Assembly: GCF_029227915.1 (NCBI RefSeq)
Contig: NC_079885.1
Coordinates: 13,589,001 to 13,653,000 of the forward strand
Reading direction: 5' to 3'
Length of the DNA stretch: 64,000 bases
Source of the DNA: Hydractinia symbiolongicarpus
Taxonomy: Eukaryota; Cnidaria; Hydrozoa; Anthoathecata; Hydractiniidae
Part shown: positions 10,353-19,974 of the stretch, piece by piece
Layout: each line of letters begins with the position of its first letter
How positions within the stretch are numbered: position 1 is the first letter of the stretch
Translations under genes and position numbers: made by a program
Notes under the pieces: generated by a model
Told to the model about the DNA's origin: nothing
What the model saw: only the letters and a program-made list of their open reading frames with translations
Databases searched by the model: none

Positions 10353-12320
10353 TCAATAGTCAGGTTCACTGTCATTTGACTCATGTTCAGAGAAATCTGA
10401 AAATTCAGGACACTCTAGATTCGTTTTATCAACGATTTCCATGCTATCGTCACATTCTTTGTGAACATCTGGAACTTCAATATCGTGAAACACATCATTG
10501 AGTATTAGCATAAGTTCCTTGGAAGTATCTGTACCCAGATTGAGATTATTTTGTATATATTCCATTGAATTTATGTATGGTAAATGCAAAACAATTTCAT
10601 TTATACAACTCTTTGATAACCCAGTCATCACTTCTCCAGGCACTAGTAACATTGGTTTGGAACATATAGTTTCATGGTACTCAACTAGCATATCTTTGAC
10701 AAGTTGTTTATCATCTTCTGAAACTTCACGTATAATCTTTTTACCAAATAATTTGGATTCTTTTTCTTCTGTTACAATTTCAAAGGGAAACAACGGACAT
10801 TCATCACACTCACATTTCCTTGCACAAAATGAACAACAGTTATGGCCAGGTGACAAAGGCATTACACTGTTTCCGTCTTCATTGAATGGAGTGTACAGTG
10901 ATGTCCTGAAGCAACTCTTTTCATGCGCTAAAAAAAGCAGGGTTAAAAAAGCAGGACAGCGCGAGAGCAGAAAAGAGAGACAGGTATCCTGTCTACTCTT
11001 TTCATGGCTCTGAATGTAGGATACCATAGAATTATTTACATTTCCTCTGCCCTGTGGAAAGACATATAGTACTGCATGGCAAAGTCCTTCAATGTTCCGT
11101 CCTGCTCGGCCAACCTGTTGGCAATAATCAGCGGTGTCATATGCTGGACCATAATGAACAACAAATTTAACGTTCTTCATGTTAACACCACAACCAAGTG
11201 AACTTGTTGCAACTACCAACCGAATAGTACCTGTGTCTGATGTCAGTGCTGATAAAACATTCGATTTTTGGGCTTCCAATGTTCCAGAGTGAAATAAGGC
11301 AATTAAGTCGGTAGATTTCATACCATTTCCCAAAGTTTCTCGTTCAATCATCTTACGAACGTGGTAGTAAACAAAACCACACAAAGTCGCTGATCGACAG
11401 TAAATTATTACTTTATGTGTATCAGAAACCTCTGATAAAAAAGTGTCAACAATCCACTTCAGACATTGGACATTTTCCCTACTGGAAATATTCAAAACAC
11501 ACAATCGTATATTTTGTCTGTCACTACATACTGATATTACTCTCAGTTTTTTTGATAATCCGCAACTTCTGATAACAAGCTGGGTCAAATCAACATCCAC
11601 AGTGGCACTGAGGGCAAGAATAGGTAAATCTTGACGACAGATAGACCGCATTTCACTGATTCTACCAAATGCTTCTCTGAATGGCTTGTCCTCATTGCTC
11701 ATTGGTGAGGCACCCCTAAGATAAGGATATATAAACATTATAAAGCTATAAAATAAAACTTGGTTTAAAAAATGGAAAACGTTTTCATCTTTTACAGAGA
11801 GTGGCAGAAAATGAGCCTGCATCTGCATGTACAGTAAAGTTCATGCTGTTTTGCATTAAACTACACTCTCTTTTCTCTCGCTAAAACTAAAGATGCATAG
11901 AGGAATATCATGGGGTCAGATTTAGTTATATCTAGCATCATATTATGATGGAGGATGTTATTATACAAAACATACATTCTGAAAATGCTTTCTTTGCAGC
12001 TTTGGGGCACCAATAATAAAAATACCATACCATGACACTTTGTGTACTTCATCCACAACAAGGCAAACAGCATTTTCCAGTACAAATTTAGATGAGAGAA
12101 ACTGTCTTCACCTGGCATTATTAAGCCAAGATTCAGGTGTGCCAATCAAAATATTGAAATTGCCAGATATAATATCCCCATAATCATCGCAATCTAGTTT
12201 GGAAGCCTTTAATCCTAACGCACTTAACGAATTTGCAGATGAAACTTGATCTTGGATTAAAGAAATAAGAGGAGAAACGACTAAAACAAGTGGTGAAGGT
12301 GCTATATTTAACTCCAAACA
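10353..12320 (-). pseudogene. RecQ-like DNA helicase, 3' part (rest of exon 1 and exon 2), split by a giant insertion
   Basis: On the minus strand, exon 1 continues at 12,320 with VLVVSPLISLIQDQV (motif Ia) and reaches the DEVH box (CLVVDEVHKVSW). An intron with GT-AG borders spans 12,030-11,716. Exon 2 starts at 11,715 with GASPMSNEDK and contains LALSATV (III), HKVIIYCRSA (IV), VVATSSLGCGVNMKNVKFVV (V) and QQVGRAGRN (VI), then a Cys-rich zinc-binding segment (CCSFCARKCECDEC), and ends at 10,353 with an acidic tail. This is the RecQ core, a 3'-5' DNA helicase; no HRDC domain is seen. Defects: an in-frame TGA at 12108-12110, a 70-bp insertion at 10,926-10,995, and separation of the Walker A exon at 56.7-56.9 kb by 44 kb. 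Confidence 0.8.
10926..10995 (-). mobile_element. 70-bp insertion in helicase exon, with 11-bp target duplication
   Basis: The insert is flanked by two copies of CTCTTTTCATG (10915-10925 and 10996-11006). Insert plus duplication is 81 bp, a multiple of three, and it adds 27 residues to the helicase without a stop, between two copies of HEKS. A copy with one visible difference lies at 57,116-57,185. The sequence ends in a small palindrome (GACAGG-TAT-CCTGTC). It is either a very short SINE-like element or a deletion derivative of one. Confidence 0.7.
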
Positions 12321-12705
12321 CAGGGGCGGATTTTGACTTCGGCCACTTCGGCACTCGCCTAAGGAGAAATTTTGCCAATGAGAAAATCATGTGTATCTAA
12401 ATATAGAAATTGATTTAAAGCAACGCATAATTTTTATTATAAGCGTTTAATAAGATTCTTTTGCGCCCAGGATCCGAGGTAATATTCTTATCTCCACTCA
12501 GGAGTGTTTGCCGAGGCTCGACTCTCCTTCGATGTGCTTTGCCGAAGTACTATGGTTCTTACGGTAGTCGAACTACATTTTGCCGCATTTCGCTGACTTT
12601 GTTTCTCTCGATTCCTTTGTTTTCTGCCGTAAAAACAGTCGACTTCGGCGGCTGCCGAGGTGTGGACTTTTGGACTCTCTTAAACACCAGTATAGAAAGT
12701 GTTGC

Positions 12706-13015
12706 GGAGAGGTTGCCAAGGCAAAGGCATTAAGTACGGCACGGCAAAGGCAGGCAAGGAAATAGGAAGAGGAATCAGCAGGGGTAGGCAAGGCATGGGA
12801 GGCACAGGCAAGGGCATAGTTAGGCAGGCACCAGAAGAGGCAAAGGCATTAAGCACGGCAAGGAAAGGGCACGGCAAAGGCAGGCAAGGAAACAGAAATC
12901 AGCAAGGCAAGGCATGGAAGGCACAGGCACAGGCAATAGTAGGCAGGCAACAGAAAAGGCATAGGAAGGGTAGGCAAAGGCACGGTAAGTGCTGGCAAGG
13001 CAAGGCAGGCACCTT
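12706..13015 (+). repeat. GGCAAGG-type minisatellite in the left end of the giant element
   Basis: Degenerate short repeats built on GGCAAGGCA / GGCAAAGGCA, preceded by CCAGTATAGAAAGTGTTGCGGAGAGG-type sequence that recurs at 34.98 kb, 38.04 kb and throughout the 41-56 kb array. Open frames through it are low-complexity and not genes. Confidence 0.8.
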
Positions 13016-13019
13016 AATA

Positions 13020-13668
13020 TAGAAAATCTCTCCCGCTACAACTCAAAGATTTTTAGTAAACCGATTTTTAGTAAACCTTGTCCCTAGGGACATGTGGCGC
13101 GTAAGCAGCTATCAACTTGGTGAAATATGAAAAATGCCCCGTAAAAGGGGTTGAAACTGAGTTCCATCACCGGTCTTATTTTGTTTGATTTGAAGAAATA
13201 TGTCCCTGGACTTTTGTATGACGTATCAGAAATGGCTGAAAAAAATAAAAACGAAAAATGTTTCTTGATAAGGAAATTACTTTTTATAGGGAAGTTATTT
13301 ACCAATGTAGAAATTATATTTGAAAATTATCTGTACAGAATGTCCGTTTACGGCTGAACACCCCTGCTTCCCCTGTCCGCTTTTGTCCATCCCTAACGTG
13401 CCGAGGTGCTTTATGGATGACCCTCATTTGAAAATAAAAACATGAAAACGGAAAACTTTTAATTGTTTATCAACATAATAAATAAAATAAATATAGAGAC
13501 ATAAATACAAGTTTATTTAAATAAATACATTACTTGATAACATTTTATTGTCATTTTATATTACTAAGAATTGTGTTGTTTCAAATTAAAAAGGTCATTG
13601 TTTCTTTCCCTTGTATACAAATTTAATGTTGTTTCCCGGATATACAAATTTAATGTATATACAGATGT
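13020..13668. other. No gene recognised
   Basis: AT-rich DNA between the minisatellite and the nested TIR element. A short open frame near 13,151-13,357 lacks any motif. The last part has short direct repeats (ATACAAATTTAATGT twice near 13,616 and 13,643). Confidence 0.35.
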
Positions 13669-13673
13669 ATATA

Positions 13674-16270
13674 CAGGTGCGGATCCAGGGTTAGTCAGAT
13701 AAGTCGCGTGACTAAGTGTAAATTTGACGAAAAATGTTAGCCAAGCGAAGATGTCGACGATCCAGGCGTTGCAAACGGAGGGCGTTAAAAATTGTAATTT
13801 TTTTACGGCGAAAAGCCATGGTTCACAGCCCTCTCCAATTCGCCTATAGCGATGTTGACGTCAAAGTTGTGACGTCGCTACCATATAGACTGAGAGGGTT
13901 GCAAATTATAGCTTACAGATTTTGACTGATTCATTTTGACTAATCAGTCACCCAGTCAGTCAAAAATCAAATAGCTATGGCCCGCAACCCTCCCCATCTC
14001 ACCTAAGGGGCCTGTGACGTCAAAATCGTGACGTAATTTTCACACTCTATGCGTAGTCCAACAATATGTGGCCCGCAGCCGGCGAAGGAAATTTAGGTTC
14101 CGTACTGCGTGGTTACTGATAACCTGTTAGGCTATAGTTTTAACTCCCATCCGCCAGGATTAGTCAAAGACTCACGCCTTTTGGCTTGGATTCTTTCCGT
14201 ACTATTATTGATTATGGCTGCAGCAGATATGTTGGCGCGGGTGCTTACTGATTTAAAGTGTGATAATTTTGAATCTGTTCGTAAAATGCAAAAAGAACTT
14301 TTAGAAAGTGTTTATTCTCGAGCATTTTTGTTGTCTGGGGATATTTATTCCTTGGTTGATAAAAGTCTTCATCGGAATTCAGGTCCAGATATATACCTTC
14401 CATCTGAGGCTAGGTGTGAAGATAAAGGAATTATTGCTTTAAGGTGAGAAATATGTTTTTACTCTCCAACACACCTTGCATTTATTTAAAGGTTTTCAGT
14501 ATATCTGCTACAGAAAGATAGTTGGGGAGAGCTTTATACAACAGACACTAAAACCAAATACAAAAAGATTTAATTAGCTAATAGCTAAGGCTAATACACC
14601 TTTACGATAATTCGGAAAAAATAACACTCCATCGCAGCTTATTTTGCAATCAGAGGAGGTAAACATTACACTTTTATAAGAGTTTATTAAGGAGAAAACA
14701 CGTTTTTTCGTGATAACTTTTCTTGCCACGTTTTGTTTTTAATGAAAAGTACACATAAGTTGTATCTTATTATTATTAACGTTTCCTGAAAATTTGAAAG
14801 AAATTAATACAACGGAAGTTAAAAAACTGGAGAAAACTTTTTTCCGATATTGTAAAACGATGGAGAGCCATAGGAACGCATGTACAATTGAATTATCATA
14901 AAGGTGTATTGTTTTTGTAATATGAGCTTTGAACAGAATTTTCAGCATTGCGGAGGAATACTTTCTCAATTAATATTTGTGTTGTTATTAGAAGCAAGAA
15001 CTTGACATCTGGATAAGTAAGGTTGGTGATGAAAATAAACAACTCTTTGAATGACTATTAAGAAACAAAGTTTGTTGAGTAAAAGGTCATGGTAAAATAT
15101 ATTATTTTTAGATCCAATCCATCAGGAGACTGTCTATACAGCTCAGCATCGTTGGTATAGGCATAGGTGATAATTCTCTTGTTGATGTTTTGAGAATCTT
15201 GACATCCATAGAACTTTTCTTGCATCCTTCCTTTTATTCCAATCATCCTTGTTTTCAATTTGCTTTTAAAAACCAAAAGGCAAATATTTTTATATCTGAG
15301 AAAAGTTTATTCAGATTTTCCCTTTCCCATATTGTTTGTGATATGACTCTTTCTCCTGAGGAGGCAGTTAAAGCAGAAGCAATCTACAACTGTACCCCCA
15401 AGACATGGTTTCCTTTTCTATCAATACTTGCCTTGTCAACAGTAATAAAGAGAAAAATTAACACATTTTACCCACAATTCGGTTTGTTACAGTTTGTTAC
15501 AACTTTCTTTACACAGTGTATATTGCCACACCCATCTATTTTACCTGATGAAGATCAGTTAAAAATTTTATTTTGTTATGAAGATATTGTTAAGTCTGGT
15601 GTAGACTTCAAGCCAAATCATTACGTTCCCCTTTTTCCAGGTTGCAACTTTCGTAACTGAAAGTTGCATTTTCCTATTTCAGCATGCAAAAAGCAGTAAA
15701 AAGCCCCTCTTAATTCTTCTTTTAAAGTTCAAACGAAACTTGAGTTTAGCCCTATGAATAAACAAATATATCTGAACAAATACATGGGTTGAGGTGTGTT
15801 TGTATCATATCACATGTACGTATATTTCATCTTCATTATCCTGATCTTTCCATATTCTTATTGTTTTTGTTATTATTGTGTTTTATTTTGCTGTCCATGG
15901 CTGGTGTGATCATTTGATGCACCTAGTCATGCTGATGAAGCCTGATATTGGCAGAAACAGCAGGAGTTTATAAATAATGAAATATATTCACAATTGTCTC
16001 ACTTTATTATAGTTAATCCCTGTTAATTTTAGTGGTTTTATCTATCTAAAATAAGACGTGTAAGACGGAGATTTGATTCTTATAAAAGATGTTCTTAGCA
16101 GATTTTGTTATAGCTTAGCGTTTCTTTTGGTCAATTTTATTAATAACTAGATAAATCGGAAGACAATTTTTCGCGATTTTTGTACCCGCAAAGCTTAAAA
16201 TTTAGCCCCCAGCTGCTAAATTCAAGACTCAGTCTTGACTAAGTCTTGAAAAAGTCTGGATCCGCCCCTG
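13674..16270. mobile_element. Nested 2.6-kb TIR element carrying an OTU-like gene
   Basis: Left end CAGGTGCGGATCCAG, right end (inward) CAGGGGCGGATCCAG: 15 bases with one difference. The flanking 5-bp direct repeat is ATATA (13669-13673 and 16271-16275), low in complexity. The termini match those of the 44-kb element, so both may use the same transposase. No transposase is seen inside; the cargo is a decayed OTU-like gene. Subterminal GTGACGTC-type motifs occur near 13,860-14,035. Confidence 0.65.
14214..15660 (+). pseudogene. OTU-like cysteine protease gene, two exons, frame-broken
   Basis: Exon 1 (ATG about 14,214 to 14,441) encodes a helical N-terminus with RKMQKELLESVYSRAF and ends in KGIIAL-R. 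A GT-AG intron runs to 15,111. Exon 2 opens with RSNPSGDCLYSSASLV, in which GDC is the OTU nucleophile motif, but meets a TAG near 15,160. The next frame carries on with GDNSLVDVLRILTSIELFLH, then TWFPFLSILALSTVI and the C-terminal FKPNHYVPLF, whose HYVPL fits the OTU catalytic histidine. One indel near 15,150-15,165 therefore separates the catalytic Cys from the His. OTU proteases cleave ubiquitin in cells and are common cargo of large eukaryotic transposons. The fold call rests on these motifs only. Confidence 0.5.
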
Positions 16271-16685
16271 ATATAATATACATAATGTATCTTTAACAGA
16301 TGATAATAAAATATATGTTTTTTTTATATAAAAAAATACAAGGCTGAACAAGTCTGCCAACATCAGCGAATATAAAAAATCAAAATGCAATAAGCTTCAC
16401 GCTGGTCTTAGGGTTTCTTCAAATTTAATATTCAAAATTGTTTTGTTTAAAACTCACGTTTTCTTATTAATTTAAATTTATAAAATTACTATTCTAGAAA
16501 ATATTTTCGTGAGTTTCTTAAAAATAAGAGAAGTCTAATATAACACAATATTACAGCAATATGACCACATAGGAGATAAATTTCTATCCAAAATTTTTTG
16601 AAGAGTATACAAGTAGGACAATAGTACAGAAATTTTAATTTTCGGTAGACTAGCACACCAAAAAAGAAGCAAATTTTTTATTTAT
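16271..16685. other. No gene recognised
   Basis: AT-rich sequence between the nested TIR element and the last exon of the coiled-coil gene. Nothing supported. Confidence 0.35.
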
Positions 16686-18384
16686 TTATCTCCTTTGGTG
16701 GCCGGACTGTGGGTGCCTACGCTTCCGGGAATTTGCGGCATCCTCCCGGGTAAAAAATCCTTTACCCCCAGCCGCACGCCACAATTGAAAATTTTCGCGG
16801 CAAGCGTAGCCACCCATCTCTTTGTTTTCCTCCACGCTCTTCTTAAATAGATCCCACGTTAATTGTGGCTCATTCTCCTTCTAAATAAAAAACAATTATT
16901 AATGTAAGTGAAATTTACAAGGAAAACATGATACAAAAAATGTTGCAAACTTACATTTGCACATTGTTTTTTTAGCGAGGTTATCTCCTCCTCATGTTTT
17001 TCGTTGTTGTTAATCTGGAAAAAATACATATGCTATATGTTCTACTTTTTTGACAAGGAATGTTCAATAATATACTTGTAAAATTAAATGTCCGAAAAAA
17101 GCGCGGTTTGCATCAATTCGCAATATTAAATTTCCGGGAAAATATGTTTTCCATCTCTAAGGCTTGGTTCTCACCTGACACTAAGAGCGATAGAAATTGA
17201 GCACTAAGAGCATTGGAAAATGAGCGTCTGTTTTAAAGTGATTTTACACTATAAGAGAAAAATACTTAATATAAGAACTCTTTGAGCATGGAACGTAGAA
17301 TAAATTCACAATTCACACTCTATTTCGTCATCATTTGGAAATCATGTTCTGTACAAAATACTTCTGCACGAATGTCGGCACCTTTGATCTCAGAAGAAAA
17401 CAATAAAACGAGCACTAGAATCTTACTGCTATTATCAAAAATTTTTGATAAATGTTTGATAACAGCACTAAGCCTTAGTGCTCGAAAAACAGCACTAATG
17501 AGCGACAATGAGCACAACGAGCGTTGAAACTGATTCTCACTTATGAAAAAAACACGAGATATTGCTCGTTAGTGCTCTTTAGTGCCAGGTGAGAACCAAG
17601 TTTAGGTAATTAAACTTTTAAGCTTAAGTAATTAAATCTTTTTCAACAAAACAACAATTTAAAAGCATACCCACCTTATCATTTTTTGCTGAATTAAATA
17701 AAATTCCAGTAGAAATTATGTAAATGATTTCGGAAAAAATTGGTGACCGAATAGCTTGGCGCTGCAAAACATATTTTTAGCAGAAAAAAAAAACAATTTA
17801 ACAAAATTTAATTTGTGGCACTTACTATAGTTTCCTTTAATGAAATTAACTCGTCTTTTTGCTCCTCCTACAATATTAAAAATGAAAATAACAAAAAAAG
17901 TAAATGCTGATTTTTATAACTAAAATGTGGTGACGAAAACAAGAAGTTGTAAACTTACCATTTGTTTTTTTAAAGAGATTGACTCCTCTTTTATCGTTAG
18001 GATTGTACTTCTTAGAAAATCCTATAGCAAATTTGGAAAAAAAAAAAGAAATAAAACAGCATGAATTGTTTTTAAATAAACATATATATATATATTTATT
18101 GCTAAGTTACTCTCACTTACCATTTCATTTTTTAGGGAGGTTGTGTCCTCCGACAATTTTTTGGCAATACGCCGAATGAACTTTTTCTTAATAAAAAAGA
18201 TACATAAAATTAAAGATAAAGAAAACAAGTTAAATAGGTGTAAAAATGATAATAATTAAAGAAATTTCATTTAGGTATAAGGTATAAATTTTGATGTTAA
18301 CAGTCAATTGTAGGATAGCATTTAAAAATAAAAATACAGTGTATTGGTGACAGAAACAAAGATACATACATTGCCTGTTGCCAT
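16686..18384 (-). CDS. Coiled-coil protein gene built from seven phase-0 exons (unknown function)
   Basis: Exons on the minus strand: 18,384-18,370; 18,186-18,121; 18,021-17,959; 17,867-17,826; 17,761-17,675; 17,014-16,955; 16,880-16,686. Each is a multiple of three (15, 66, 63, 42, 87, 60, 195 bases), each is bounded by GT-AG, and joined they give an open frame of 175 residues from MATGN to a TAA at 16686-16688. Four short exons encode similar heptad-like pieces ending in SLKNEM, SLKKQM, SLKETI and SLKKQCAN, which suggests exon duplication. The last exon is different: TWDLFKKSVEENKEM, then GGYACRENFQLWRAAGGKG and a basic, likely nuclear-targeting C-terminus (RKRRH). I do not recognise the protein. 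The 660-bp intron 6 hosts a palindromic MITE. It lies wholly inside the giant element. Confidence 0.55.
17163..17600. mobile_element. 438-bp MITE-like palindromic element
   Basis: Inverted ends: CTTGGTTCTCACCTG-ACACTAA at 17,163 and its near-complement ending CAGGTGAGAACCAAG at 17,600, with further GAGCACTAAGAGC-type inverted blocks inside. The target duplication is not clear. It sits in an intron of the coiled-coil gene. Confidence 0.6.
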
Positions 18385-18487
18385 GACTATTAGATACTAA
18401 AAAGAAAAGAAAAACAGTAAATACAGCTTATACAGTACTACAACAATAAAGAAAAAAGACAGTAAATAATGTAATACTATAATGTAA

Positions 18488-19051
18488 CATGTGTTAACAA
18501 GGCTAACACATTACAGGCAGTGATGCCACATCATGTGCAGTCAAATACATGGCGTACACATTACAAGCATCTGCGCCATAACATGTGTTAACAACGATAA
18601 AACATTACAGGCAGTGATGCCATATCATGTGCAGTGAAATAACTGGCGTACACATTACAAGCATTTGTGCCATAACATGTGTTAACAACGTTAACACATT
18701 ACAGGCAGTGATGCCATATCATGTGCAGTCAAATAAGTGGCGTACACATTACAAGCATCCGTGCCATAACATGTGTTAACATCGCTAACACATTACAGGC
18801 AGTGATGCCATATCATGTGCAGTCAAATAACTGGCGTACACATTACAAGCATCTGTGCCATAACATGTGTTAACAATGCTAACACATTACAGGCAGTGAT
18901 GCCATATCATGTGCAGTCAAATACATGGCATACACATTACAAGCATCTGTGCCATAACATGTGTTAACAACGCTAACACATTACAGGCAGTGATGCCATA
19001 TCATGTGCAGTCAAATAAGTGGCGTAAACATTACAAGCATCCGTGCCATAA
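18488..19051. repeat. Six tandem 94-bp minisatellite units
   Basis: Units start at 18488, 18582, 18676, 18770, 18864 and 18958, always 94 bases apart. Each has GTGTTAACAACG(C/T)TAACAC, a near-perfect palindrome, then GGCAGTGATGCCATATCATG, another partial palindrome. Units differ at a few positions. They lie downstream of the Helitron 3' end, where Helentron-type elements often carry minisatellites; ownership is not proven. Confidence 0.85.
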
Positions 19052-19078
19052 CGTGTTCTTAGGTTATTATATCATAAA

Positions 19079-19690
19079 GTAATAATTGATAATTTGTATT
19101 TTGCGGTTAAACGGTTTAAAATATTGTTTTTAACATCTGAGCAACTTTATATGTGTATTTGTATACCTCCTACCTCTGCAACACCTCCTCAAAGTCAAAA
19201 GTTTATAATAGCAATTCCTTTATATTTTGTGGTTAAATTGGTTTAAAATAATTCCTTTAACTTTTTCTTTATCTTTCCTTTGCCTTTTTCTTTATTGGCA
19301 GTCATTTGTGACTCGGATATGGATGATATGTTGCTATATTTTGCTACAAAACAGTTTAACATATTTTTCTGAGTGTCCGAGCAACTTTATATATGTTGCT
19401 TGTATGCCTCCTACCTCCACTACACCTCCTCAAAGTAAAAGTTTATAATACCAATGTTTTTATATTTTGCAGTTAAAGCGGTTTAAAATAATTCCTTTAA
19501 CTTTTTCTTTATCTTTCCTTTGCCTTTTTCTTTATTGGCAGTCATTTGTGACTCGGATATGGATGACATGTTGCTATATTTTGCTACAAAACAGATTAAC
19601 ATATTTCTGAGTGTCTGAGCAACTTCTTATATATGTTGCTTGTATGCCTCCTACCTCCACTACACCTCCTCAAAGTAAAAGTTTATAATA
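19079..19690. repeat. Tandem repeat of about 240 bp, 2.5-3 copies
   Basis: GCAACTT-TATAT starts at 19141, 19381 and 19619. The units share TGCCTCCTACCTC, CACCTCCTCAAAGT, AAAGTTTATAATA, CCTTTGCCTTTTTC and GTGACTCGGATATGGATGA. The first copy is incomplete and more diverged. It adjoins the Helitron coding region and is probably part of its 3' non-coding end. Confidence 0.75.
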
Positions 19691-19974
19691 AAAATTTTTG
19701 AAATTGATTGTGGTTGGTAAATTTTTTGGCATGGACTGTGGTTGATAATTTTTGTTGGAATTGACAGTGTGGTTGGTGCATTTGTTGGTATGAAGTGTGT
19801 AGGGTGGTAATTTTGTTGGAATTAACAATTCAATTTGGCTTTTCTCTTTTAATTATTTGTGAATGGCAAATTGAAGTTGGCATGTGTTTATATTTTACAA
19901 TTGAACTAGTTAAAATATTTTCAATTTTGAAGTTTGTGATAATCTGCAGGATAGTCAAATTTTGGTTGTAATTA

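Noticed and set aside
12321-12321. Explaining the split helicase as an ordinary 44-kb intron
   Set aside because: The borders are TIR termini with a 5-bp direct repeat, not GT-AG sites, and exon codons rejoin only after removing one copy of the duplication.
18488-19051. CRISPR-like array
   Set aside because: The whole 94-bp unit repeats, with no unique spacers, and the DNA is eukaryotic.
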